From Tautonia plasticadhaerens (lineage in GTDB: Bacteria > Planctomycetota > Planctomycetia > Isosphaerales > Isosphaeraceae): a stretch of 64,000 nucleotides of DNA. The translations under genes were made by a program, and so were the position numbers. Below, piece after piece: positions 7,625 through 15,876 of this stretch. The stretch lies in contig NZ_CP036426.1 in assembly GCF_007752535.1 (NCBI RefSeq), positions 6,944,001 to 7,008,000 on the forward strand, given 5' to 3'. How positions within the stretch are numbered: position 1 is the first letter of the stretch; every line of letters begins with the position of its first letter. Under the pieces are notes generated by a model that worked only from the letters and a program-made list of their open reading frames with translations, was not told where the DNA came from and made no database searches.

Positions 7625-10600
7625 GTGAGTACGAACGACCCCGTCAAGATCCTCCTCGTCGATGGCCGGCCCGCGGGCCGGCTCGCCATCGAGGCCGCCC
7701 TCTCCGAGCTGGACGCGTCGCTCATCTGCGCCTCCTCCGTCGAGGAAGTCCTCCGGGGGGCGACCGAGGCCGACCTCGCCGCCATCCTCCTCGACGTCGA
7801 GACGCACGGCCGGTCCGGATTGGATCTGGCCAGGCTCCTTCGCGACCGCAACCGACACACCCCGATCCTCTTCCTGGGTGCGGGCGACGATTTCCCGGTC
7901 GAGGAAGCGAACGCCCTCGGGGCGGTGGATCACCTCCCCGGGCCCCTTGCTCCCGTCGTCCTGCGCACGAAGATCGCGTCGCACATCGAGCAGTTCCGCC
8001 GCAAGCGGGGGGCGAGCGCCGAACCACCGCGCGACCGGGCGGCCACTCCCGGTCAGGACGGGCTCTGGCGGACAATCCTCGCCAGCATCGGCGACGCCGT
8101 AATCGCGACCGACGCCGACGGCCGGGTCACCTTCCTCAACCCGGTGGCCGAACGGCTCACCGGCTGGTCGTTGGCGGACGCCCGCGGGATGCCCCTCACC
8201 GAGGTGTTCCGCATCGTCAACGAGACGACGCGCGAGCCGGTCGAGAACCCGGCCCTGAGGGCGCTCGAGACGGGCGTCATCGTCGGGCTGGCGAACCACA
8301 CCATCCTGATCGCCCGCGACGGCACGGAGCGTCCGATCGACGACTCCGCCGCCCCCATCCGGGACGATGCGGGCACCGTCTCGGGGGCGGTGCTGGTGTT
8401 CCGCGACATCAGCGAGCGCAGAAAGGCTGAGGAGGCCCTGCGGGAGAGTGAGGCCCGCCACCGGATCCTCGCCGACCTCGCCGACGCGACCCAGCCGTCC
8501 ACCGACCCGGGCGCGATCATGACGGCGGCCGCCCGGCTGCTCGCGGAGCATCTCGGCGCGGACCGGGTCGCCTATGCCGAGGTCGAGGACGGGTCGGTCT
8601 ACGTCATCAACGGAGATTACACGCGCGGGGTGCCGAGCATCGTCGGCCGGTGGCCGATCGCGGCGTTCGGGGCGGAACACCTGCGGATGATGCGGGCGAA
8701 CGAGCCCTACGTCGTCGAGGACGCCGACACCGACCCGCGCATCGCGCCGGACGACCTGCCGGCATACCGGGCGACGGACATCCGGGCGGTGGTCTGCGTG
8801 CCGTTGTCCAAGGGCGGGAGGCTGACGGCCGCGATGGCCGTCCACCAGAAGTCGCCCCGCCGCTGGACCCCGGCCGAGGTCCGGCTCGTCAGGACGGTCG
8901 TCGCCCGGTGCTGGGAGACGCTCGAGCGTGCCGCGGCCGAGCGGGCCCTGGACGAGAGCCGCGCCCGGCTCGATTACGCGGTCCAGGCCTCGGGGATCGG
9001 GTTCTGGTACTGCGACCTGCCGTTCGACGTCCTGCAGTGGGACGCGAGGGTCAAGTCGCATTTCTGGCTGCCGCCGGACGCCCGGGTCACGCTCGGCACC
9101 TTCTTCGATCGCATCCACCCGGACGACCGCGAGCCGACCCGCGCCGCCATCGAACGGAGCATCGCGGGGCGCGAGGGCTACGACGTCCAATTCCGAACCA
9201 TTGACCCGGCTGGCGGGGCCGAGCGGTGGGTGCGGGCGATCGGGCGGGCGTCCTACGGCGAGGCGGGCGACCCCATACGGTTCGACGGGGTGACCCAGGA
9301 CGTGACCGAGCAACGGCGGGCCGAGGCCGCGCTGCGCGAGAGCAACGACCGGTTCACCATCGTCGCCCGCGCCACCAACGACGCGGTCTGGGACTGGGAC
9401 ATGCGGACGAACTCGGTGTGGTGGAACGAGGGGGTGACTACCCTCTTCGGGCACCGCCGGGAGGATGCCGGCCCGGACGCCACGTGGTGGTACGAGCACA
9501 TCCACCCCGAGGACCGCGAGGGTGTCGTGACCAGCATTCACGCGGTCATCGATCACGGCGGCTCGAACTGGTCTGGCGAGTACCGGTTCCTCAGGGCCGA
9601 CGGCGGCTACGCCACCATCCTCGACCGCGGCTACGCCATCCACGAGGGCGGCAGGACGATCCGACTGGTCGGTGCGATGCAGGATGTGACCGAGCGGCGG
9701 CTGGCCGAGGAACGGCTCCGCGAGAGCGAGCAGCGGTTCCGCTCGCTGTTCGAGTCGATGGACGAGGGGTACTGCGTCGTCGAGCCGATGCTCGACGACG
9801 CGGGCCGACCGTTCGACTACCGGTACCTGATGGCCAACCCGGCCCTGGAGGAGCAGACCGGGATGGCCGACATCGTCGGCAAGACCGCCCGCGAGGTGAT
9901 GCCGCACCACGAGAGCGACTGGATCGAGGCCTACGCGCGGGTGGCGGAGACGGGCGAGCGGGTCCGCCGGACCGACCGGGTGGCCGACCTCGACCGGTGG
10001 TTCGACGTGTCCGCGTTCCCGGTCGGCCCGCCCGGCAGTCGCCGGGTGGGCGTGCTCTTCAACGACATCTCCGACCGCAAGCGGGCGGAGGCGCTGCTGC
10101 GGGAGAAGGACGAACGGCTCAAGCTCCTGGTCGAACGGGCGCGGGACTACGCGGTGGTGGTCACCGACCGGGATGGCCGGGTGGTCGAATGGTCCGGTGG
10201 GGCCGAGAGCATCACCGGCATCACCCTCGAGGAGATCCTGGGACAGCCCGCCGACAGGATCTTCACCCCGGAGGACCGGGCGGCCGGGGTGCCCGCGATG
10301 GAGATGGAGAAGGCAGCCCGCGAGGGCCGGGCCGAGGACAAGCGGTGGCACGTGCGGCAGGACGGAGGCCAGTTCTTCGCCGACGGGGTCATGGTCCCGC
10401 TCTGGGGCGACGACGACACGCTTCACGGGTTCGGCAAGGTGTTCCGCGACGTGACCGCCCGCAAGCGGGCCGAGGAGTCGGTCCGGTTCCTGGCCGATTC
10501 CAGCGCCTCGCTGGCCGAACTGGTGGACTACCAGAGCACCCTCAACCGGATCGCCAACCTGGCCGTCGGCGGGTTCGCCGACTGGTGCGTGATCGACTTG

Positions 10601-12124
10601 ATCGCTGAGGGCGGCAGGCGGGAGCGGCTGGCCGTGACCGCCGCCGAATCCGAGGTCGAGGCGGACGCCCGAGACGCCGACGCGGCCCACCGTCCGGCCG
10701 ACGTCGCCGCCGGGGTGGTGCCGCACGTGCTGCGCACCGGCGAGCCGGAGGTGGTCTTCGACCTGGCCGAGGCCGACCCGGCGACCGCGCCGCAGGGGGC
10801 CGATCGGCTGGCCAGGCTGCGGGGCCTCGGCATCCGCTCATACCTCTGCGTCCCGCTGCTCTCCCGAGGCCGGGTGATCGGCGGGATGACGTTCCTCAGC
10901 TCCTCCGCCCGCCGACGATTCGGCCCGGCGGAGTTGCAGGTGGCCCAGAATCTGGCCGAGCGGGTGACGGCCGCGATCGAGAACGCCCAGCTCTACCGCA
11001 CGCTGCAGGAGCAGGACCGCCGCAAGGACGAGTTCCTGGCGACGTTGGCCCACGAGCTGCGCAACCCCCTCGCCCCGATCCGCAACGGCCTGCAGATCCT
11101 GCGGATGGACGGGGACACGGCCGAGGTCGCCGGCGAGACCCTCTCGATGATGGACCGGCAACTTCGGCACATCACCCACCTGGTCGACGACCTGATGGAC
11201 GTGGCCCGGGTTTCGAGCGGCAAGGTGGCCCTGCGGCTGGAACGCGTCCCGCTGCGGGCGATCGTCGACGCGGCGGTGGAGACGAACCGGCAGTCGATCG
11301 AGGAGGCCGGCCACGAGCTCGGCCTGCGGATCCCGCGCGAGCCCCTGGTCGTCGAGGGCGACCGCACCCGGTTGGTGCAAGTGCTGGCGAACCTGCTGAA
11401 CAACGCCGCCAAGTACACCCCGCAGGGCGGGCGGATCTCGCTGGGCGTCGCTCGCGACGACGGGCATGCGGTGATCAAGGTCGCCGACACCGGGGTGGGC
11501 ATCCCGCCCGAGATGCTGCCGAAGGTCTTCGGGATGTTCACCCAGGTGGGCACGTCGCTGGAGCGGTCGCAGGGCGGCCTCGGCATCGGGCTGACGCTGG
11601 TCAAGCGACTGGTCGAGATGCACGGCGGCACGGTGGCGGCCGAGAGCCCCGGCCCCGGGCAGGGCAGCACGTTCATCGTGCGGATCCCCCTGGCCGCGGA
11701 GGCGGCGGCCCTCGCGGACATCCCGCCCGTCGCGGCGGCCGCACCCGCCGGCCACCGGCCCGACATCCTGGTGGTCGACGACAACCGGGACTCCGCCGTG
11801 ACTCTGGCACGGCTTCTGAAGATGCGGGGACACCGGGTGAAGGTCGCCCACGACGGGCCCGAGGCGTTGCGACTGCTCGCCACCTACCGGCCGCAACTGA
11901 TCCTGCTCGACCTGGGGCTGCCGGGGATGAGCGGCTACGAGGTCGCCCGCCGCATCCGCGAGAGCACGGAGCTGGTCGGCGTGACGCTGGCCGCGCTCAC
12001 CGGGTGGGGTCAGGAGGAGGACCGGCGTCGGACGCGGGAGGTCGGCTTCGACCATCACCTGGTCAAGCCGGCCGACCCGGACGAGATCGAGCGGATCGCC
12101 GACAGCATTCTCCCGGAGGGGTGA
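7625..12124 (+). CDS. multi-PAS/GAF hybrid sensor histidine kinase
   Basis: The 1499-residue protein has, in order: a degenerate receiver (residues 5-125), PAS (148-270), GAF (about 298-440), four PAS domains (starting near 448, 576, 703, 832), GAF (about 959-1120), HisKA with His1143 (LAHELRNPL), an HATPase with NNAAKYTP, DTGVGIPP and GGLGIGLTLV motifs, and a C-terminal receiver (1380-1499) with Asp1429 (LILLDLGLPG) and the Lys of HHLVKPAD. No membrane segment is visible, so it is probably cytosolic. The GTG at 7625 follows CAGGGGG and precedes STNDPVKILLVD; an upstream TTG gives no domain sequence. The N-terminal receiver keeps Asp57 but has Gly14 and Gly105 where the second acidic residue and the lysine are expected. 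No output regulator lies next to it, so it is an orphan hybrid kinase with unknown signal. Confidence 0.92.
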   Translation: MSTNDPVKILLVDGRPAGRLAIEAALSELDASLICASSVEEVLRGATEADLAAILLDVETHGRSGLDLARLLRDRNRHTPILFLGAGDDFPVEEANALGAVDHLPGPLAPVVLRTKIASHIEQFRRKRGASAEPPRDRAATPGQDGLWRTILASIGDAVIATDADGRVTFLNPVAERLTGWSLADARGMPLTEVFRIVNETTREPVENPALRALETGVIVGLANHTILIARDGTERPIDDSAAPIRDDAGTVSGAVLVFRDISERRKAEEALRESEARHRILADLADATQPSTDPGAIMTAAARLLAEHLGADRVAYAEVEDGSVYVINGDYTRGVPSIVGRWPIAAFGAEHLRMMRANEPYVVEDADTDPRIAPDDLPAYRATDIRAVVCVPLSKGGRLTAAMAVHQKSPRRWTPAEVRLVRTVVARCWETLERAAAERALDESRARLDYAVQASGIGFWYCDLPFDVLQWDARVKSHFWLPPDARVTLGTFFDRIHPDDREPTRAAIERSIAGREGYDVQFRTIDPAGGAERWVRAIGRASYGEAGDPIRFDGVTQDVTEQRRAEAALRESNDRFTIVARATNDAVWDWDMRTNSVWWNEGVTTLFGHRREDAGPDATWWYEHIHPEDREGVVTSIHAVIDHGGSNWSGEYRFLRADGGYATILDRGYAIHEGGRTIRLVGAMQDVTERRLAEERLRESEQRFRSLFESMDEGYCVVEPMLDDAGRPFDYRYLMANPALEEQTGMADIVGKTAREVMPHHESDWIEAYARVAETGERVRRTDRVADLDRWFDVSAFPVGPPGSRRVGVLFNDISDRKRAEALLREKDERLKLLVERARDYAVVVTDRDGRVVEWSGGAESITGITLEEILGQPADRIFTPEDRAAGVPAMEMEKAAREGRAEDKRWHVRQDGGQFFADGVMVPLWGDDDTLHGFGKVFRDVTARKRAEESVRFLADSSASLAELVDYQSTLNRIANLAVGGFADWCVIDLIAEGGRRERLAVTAAESEVEADARDADAAHRPADVAAGVVPHVLRTGEPEVVFDLAEADPATAPQGADRLARLRGLGIRSYLCVPLLSRGRVIGGMTFLSSSARRRFGPAELQVAQNLAERVTAAIENAQLYRTLQEQDRRKDEFLATLAHELRNPLAPIRNGLQILRMDGDTAEVAGETLSMMDRQLRHITHLVDDLMDVARVSSGKVALRLERVPLRAIVDAAVETNRQSIEEAGHELGLRIPREPLVVEGDRTRLVQVLANLLNNAAKYTPQGGRISLGVARDDGHAVIKVADTGVGIPPEMLPKVFGMFTQVGTSLERSQGGLGIGLTLVKRLVEMHGGTVAAESPGPGQGSTFIVRIPLAAEAAALADIPPVAAAAPAGHRPDILVVDDNRDSAVTLARLLKMRGHRVKVAHDGPEALRLLATYRPQLILLDLGLPGMSGYEVARRIRESTELVGVTLAALTGWGQEEDRRRTREVGFDHHLVKPADPDEIERIADSILPEG

Positions 12125-12265
12125 TGCCTGTCGCCGTCCTCGGCTCGGATGCCTCGCGATCCCAGCTCGTTGAAGTGCTGAACACCGTGCCTCGCCAGCG
12201 TGGCCCGAAGCGGGGGAGCGGGGCGAAGCCCAGGCTCATCTCACGGAAAATTTATTGATCATCGG

Positions 12266-12294
12266 ATTACAGTATATGCAGGAAACTTTATAAT
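12266..12294 (+). promoter_or_regulatory. candidate sigma70-type promoter before the PIG-L gene
   Basis: The gap 12125-12440 holds no gene but has a strikingly AT-rich island (12244-12300) in a 70% GC background. In it ATTACA (12266-12271) and TATAAT (12289-12294) are 17 bases apart. They would direct transcription toward the deacetylase at 12441, with a leader of about 140 bases. TTATAA is also palindromic, so the other strand cannot be excluded. Confidence 0.35.
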
Positions 12295-12440
12295 TCTTAT
12301 CGCCAAGCTTGCCCGCGGTTCGCCCTGACCCTCGATCATCTCGACGAGGCCTCCCCCGGATGAGACACTGGCGATGTCCCCGGATTGGATGCCCCGGGGC
12401 CAGGGCCGCTCGCGATCACCCCGGACGGGAGGAGGCCGCC

Positions 12441-13328
12441 ATGGCGGGACCACCGCCGCGAATCCTGCTCATCGGCGCCCACCCGGATGACGCCGACATC
12501 AAGGCCGGCGGGACGGCGGCCAAATGGGCCTCGCTCGGCTTCGTCGTCCGCCTGGTGAGCCTGACCGACGGCCGGGCCGGGCACCACGAGACGCACGGCG
12601 AGCCGCTCGCCCTTCGCCGCCGGGCCGAGGCGCAGGCGGCCGCCGCGGTTATCGGCGTGACCTACGAGGTGCTCGACCACCCCGACGGCGAGCTGGACGA
12701 TCGCCTGGAATATCGCCTCGACCTGATCCGCCGGATCCGGTCCTTCCGCCCCGACCTGATCGTCACGCATCGATCGACGGACTATCACCCCGACCATCGC
12801 TTCGCCGGGCTGCTCGTCCAGGATGCCTCGTACCTCGTCACCGTGCCCGCGATCTGCCCCGACGTGCCGCACCTGCCGACCAGCCCCGTGATCCTCTATT
12901 TCTCCGACGCCTTCAGGCGGCCGTGCCCCTTCGAGCCGCACGTCGTCGTCGACATCGGGGACGAGCTGGACCGCCTCGTGGCCATGCTGCACTGCCACCG
13001 GTCTCAGTTCTACGAATGGCTTCCCTTCAACGCCGGCCACCCCGGCGAGGTGCCGGAGGGGGACGACCTCCGCCGCGAGTGGCTGGCAGGTCGCATCCGA
13101 CGCCGCATCGAGCCGCTCGCCGACCGCCATCGCGACTTGGTCGTCCGGACCTACGACCCCGGCCGGGGCGGGCAGATCCGCTACATCGAGGCGTTCGAGG
13201 TGTCGGAGTTCGGCGCGCCGCTGGACGCCGGGGCCCGCGCCCGCCTCTTCCCCTTCCTGCCCGCCTCGTCCTCCGCCACCTCGCCGTTCGAGCGGAAGGA
13301 GTGGGTCGACGTCCCCGACGCGCCATGA
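12441..13328 (+). CDS. PIG-L family (LmbE-like) deacetylase
   Basis: The 295-residue protein carries the hallmark zinc motif AHPDD (His14, Asp16, Asp17), followed by DIKAGGT and the second metal motif HPDHRFAG (the second His of the HPDH is the likely third ligand). Family members are metal-dependent N-deacetylases acting on N-acetylglucosamine-type groups, for example in GlcNAc-inositol, mycothiol or bacillithiol synthesis. In Planctomycetes they often sit in gene clusters for exported sugar enzymes. No signal peptide is present. GGGAGGAGG just before ATG 12441 fixes the start. It opens a same-strand run with the Gfo/Idh remnant and the SGNH/beta-helix gene, and a sugar-derivative substrate is likely, though the exact one is unknown. 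Confidence 0.88.
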   Translation: MAGPPPRILLIGAHPDDADIKAGGTAAKWASLGFVVRLVSLTDGRAGHHETHGEPLALRRRAEAQAAAAVIGVTYEVLDHPDGELDDRLEYRLDLIRRIRSFRPDLIVTHRSTDYHPDHRFAGLLVQDASYLVTVPAICPDVPHLPTSPVILYFSDAFRRPCPFEPHVVVDIGDELDRLVAMLHCHRSQFYEWLPFNAGHPGEVPEGDDLRREWLAGRIRRRIEPLADRHRDLVVRTYDPGRGGQIRYIEAFEVSEFGAPLDAGARARLFPFLPASSSATSPFERKEWVDVPDAP

Positions 13329-13377
13329 CCCGGCACCCCCCGATCGACCACACGCACCAGAGGACTCGGAGATCATC

Positions 13378-13716
13378 ATGCCACGGACCACCCGAAGACG
13401 CTTCTTCGAGGAGTCGATGATCGCGGCGGCGACGGCCGTCTCCGCCGGCTCGTACGGGCGGAGGCTGCGGGCCCAGGCCCCGGGGCGAGGCTCGCCCAAC
13501 GACAGGATCCGGCACGCGGTGATCGGCTGTCGGATCCGCGGTCGCGTGCACGCCGACCAGTTCGGCCGGCAGGAGGGGGACGGGGTCGCCTACGTCGGCC
13601 CGCTCCCGCGCATCGATCCCGATCGGGAGTCGCTCTCGGGTGCCCCGGAGGCCGACGCCCTGCTGACCCGAGAATACCGCCGGCCCTTCGTGGTGCCGAA
13701 CGAGCGCGAGGTCTGA
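13378..13716 (+). pseudogene. Gfo/Idh/MocA oxidoreductase, internal-deletion remnant
   Basis: The open frame encodes only 112 residues, against about 400-450 for the family. The N-terminus is intact: a twin-arginine signal (TRRRFFEES, then AAATAVSAGSYG) and the first Rossmann strand (RHAVIGCRIRGRVHADQFG). It reaches VAYVGPLPRIDPDRE, where the next strand would begin, and then jumps to a sequence like the family's very C-terminus (EADALLTREYRRPFVVP). The reading frame is kept across the deletion. Without the substrate domain it cannot be a working oxidoreductase. It lies 49 bases after the PIG-L gene, and the next gene starts 2 bases after its stop codon, so it still looks cotranscribed. The C-terminal match is from memory of the family. 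Confidence 0.65.
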
Positions 13717-13717
13717 C

Positions 13718-15769
13718 ATGACGAGCCCGAGACGAGCGCCTTTCGTCGCGGCCTGCCTTCTGGTCGGCTCCGCCCTGGCCGGGGGAACGGGTCGGGCGAC
13801 CGCCCGGGGGGACGAGCCCGGCTGGCGTGAGGCCATGGCGAAGGTCCACGACCGATTCACCGGAACGCCGGGGACCTTCGCGCACTTCGGCGACTCGATC
13901 ACCGTGAGCCTCGCGTTCTGGTCCCCCCTGCCGCACGAGCGCCGGAATGCTTCGCCCGAATTGGAGCGGGCCTACCGGCTCGTCGAGGACCGGATGCGTC
14001 CCGAGTGCTGGCGGGACTGGAAGGGGCCGGAGTTCGGCAACGAGGGTGGGAGGGCGGTCGGCTGGGCCGAGGAGAACGTGGATGCCTGGCTCCAGACGCT
14101 CAACCCCGAGGTGGCGCTGCTCATGTTCGGCACGAACGACCTTGGCCAGCTCCGCCCGGTAGACTACGCGCGTGGGCTCCGGTCCGTCGTCCGGCGCTGC
14201 CTCGACAACGGGACGGTCGTGCTCCTGAGCACGATCCCGCCCCGTCACGGCCTCGCGGCCGAGGCTGCGGCCTTCTCCGAGGGCGCCCGAGAGGTGGCCC
14301 GGGATCTGTCCGTCCCGCTCGTCGACTACCACGCCGAGATCCTCCGGCGACGCCCCGACGACTGGGACGGGGCCTCCGAGGCGTTCCGGCAGTACGAGGG
14401 CTACGACGTGCCGACGCCGCTGGCACGAGACGGCGTCCACCCCAGCGCCCCGGATCGATTCCGCGGCGACTACTCCGAGGAGGCGTTGCGCAATCATGGC
14501 TACAACCTGCGGAACGCCGTCGTGCTCATAGCCTATGCCGGGGTCCTCGAGGCGCTTGCCGCGCCGCGGCAGGCCGACGCGCCGGCGGACGAGGCCGCCC
14601 AACGTCCGTGGTTCCCCCAGGCGCCTCCGCTGCCGCCCCCGGCGGGCGAGGTGATCCGCGTCTCGGATGTCGCAGGGCTCCACGAGGCCGCCCGTCGCGT
14701 GACGCCGGGCGGCACGATCCTGCTCGCCGACGGCGTCTACCCCGTGACCGAGACCGTGGTCGTCGCCACCGACGGCGTGACCCTGCGCGGCGCATCCGGC
14801 AGTCGGCGGCGCGTGGTGCTCGACGGCGGCGGTACGCTCGGAGAGCTGCTCACGCTCCGATCCTGCTCCGACGTGACCATCGCCGACCTGACCGTCCGCA
14901 ACGTCCGCTGGAACGGGATCAAGCTCGACACCGACACCGGGGTGCAGCGGGCGACCATCCGGAACTGCATCCTCCGGAACATCTGGCAGCGCGCCATCAA
15001 GGGGGTGAAGGTCCCCGAGGACGGCCGGGAGGCGACCCGGCCGCGCGGCTGCGTGATCGAGTATTGCCTGTTCGTGAACGACCGTGCCAAGCGGTTCGAG
15101 GACGACCCGGCCGACACGCCGCAGACCTTCGATGGGAACTACGTCGGCGGGATCGACGTGATGTACCCGAGCGACTGGGCGATCCGCGACAACGTCTTCC
15201 TCGGAATCCGGGGCCGCACCGGGAGCGGCCGGGGGGCGATCTTCCTCTGGCACGACGCCCGCGACTGCGTCGTCGAGCGGAACGTGATCGTGGACTGCGA
15301 CTCGGGCATCTGCCTGGGCAACTCGCACAAGCCGGACGACGTCGAAGTCCACTGCACCGGCGTGGTCGTGCGGAACAACATGCTCTGCCGCGTGCCCGAG
15401 AACGGCATCCTGGCGGACGACACGCGCGATTGCTCGATCCTCCACAACACGGTCCACGACCCCCGCAGCCGCCTCGGCCGGCTGATCCGCGTGGTCCACG
15501 GCAACGACCGCCTCCGGGTCGTCAACAACCTGCTCAGCGGGCCCCCGCCTCGCGTCGAATCCGGGAGTGCGATCACGATGAGGGGAAACCTGATCGGGGA
15601 GTTCACCGCCTCCTTCGTCGCCCCGGGGGAGGGGAACCTACGGCTGACCGCCGCGGCCACCGACGCCATCGACGGGGCCTCCCCCGTGCCCGAGGTGACC
15701 GCGGACATCGATCGGAACCCGCGCGACGAGGCCCCGGACGTCGGCGCCCACGAATACACCGGCCCTTGA
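13718..15769 (+). CDS. exported SGNH hydrolase fused to a right-handed beta-helix
   Basis: The 683-residue protein has a signal peptide (VAACLLVGSALAGGTG). Residues about 45-280 are an SGNH/GDSL esterase: FGDSITV (block I Ser), FGTNDLG (block III Gly-x-Asn-Asp) and the Asp/His pair DGVHP. Residues about 305-680 form a parallel beta-helix like pectate lyases and alginate epimerases: GGTILLADGVY, VTLRGAS, VTIADLTVRNVRWNGIKLD, RNCILRNIW, CVVERNVIVDCDSGICLGN, VVVRNNML, CSILHNTVHD. It ends DVGAHEYTGP, a common end of such helices. The likely role is removing an ester (such as acetyl) from, and binding or cleaving, an acidic or decorated polysaccharide outside the cytoplasm. The ATG begins one base after the stop of the preceding remnant. 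Confidence 0.88.
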   Translation: MTSPRRAPFVAACLLVGSALAGGTGRATARGDEPGWREAMAKVHDRFTGTPGTFAHFGDSITVSLAFWSPLPHERRNASPELERAYRLVEDRMRPECWRDWKGPEFGNEGGRAVGWAEENVDAWLQTLNPEVALLMFGTNDLGQLRPVDYARGLRSVVRRCLDNGTVVLLSTIPPRHGLAAEAAAFSEGAREVARDLSVPLVDYHAEILRRRPDDWDGASEAFRQYEGYDVPTPLARDGVHPSAPDRFRGDYSEEALRNHGYNLRNAVVLIAYAGVLEALAAPRQADAPADEAAQRPWFPQAPPLPPPAGEVIRVSDVAGLHEAARRVTPGGTILLADGVYPVTETVVVATDGVTLRGASGSRRRVVLDGGGTLGELLTLRSCSDVTIADLTVRNVRWNGIKLDTDTGVQRATIRNCILRNIWQRAIKGVKVPEDGREATRPRGCVIEYCLFVNDRAKRFEDDPADTPQTFDGNYVGGIDVMYPSDWAIRDNVFLGIRGRTGSGRGAIFLWHDARDCVVERNVIVDCDSGICLGNSHKPDDVEVHCTGVVVRNNMLCRVPENGILADDTRDCSILHNTVHDPRSRLGRLIRVVHGNDRLRVVNNLLSGPPPRVESGSAITMRGNLIGEFTASFVAPGEGNLRLTAAATDAIDGASPVPEVTADIDRNPRDEAPDVGAHEYTGP

Positions 15770-15876
15770 CGCGTCGATCCCGGGCCGACGTACGAATCTC
15801 CTGATCAGATCCGCCGGGCCGTCTGGCCGCACCGGCGGGTGCCCGAATGACCCTGATCGAGACACCGAGGTGACCG

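Noticed and set aside
7415-10726. Very long minus-strand open frame (over 1100 codons) opposite the histidine kinase
   Set aside because: Composition is Arg/Gly/Val/Asp-rich with no domain, no ribosome site and no signal. It arises from the high-GC third codon positions of the kinase gene on the other strand.
13376-15499. Minus-strand frame of about 700 codons opposite the SGNH/beta-helix gene
   Set aside because: No recognisable domain; the plus strand carries complete catalytic motifs.
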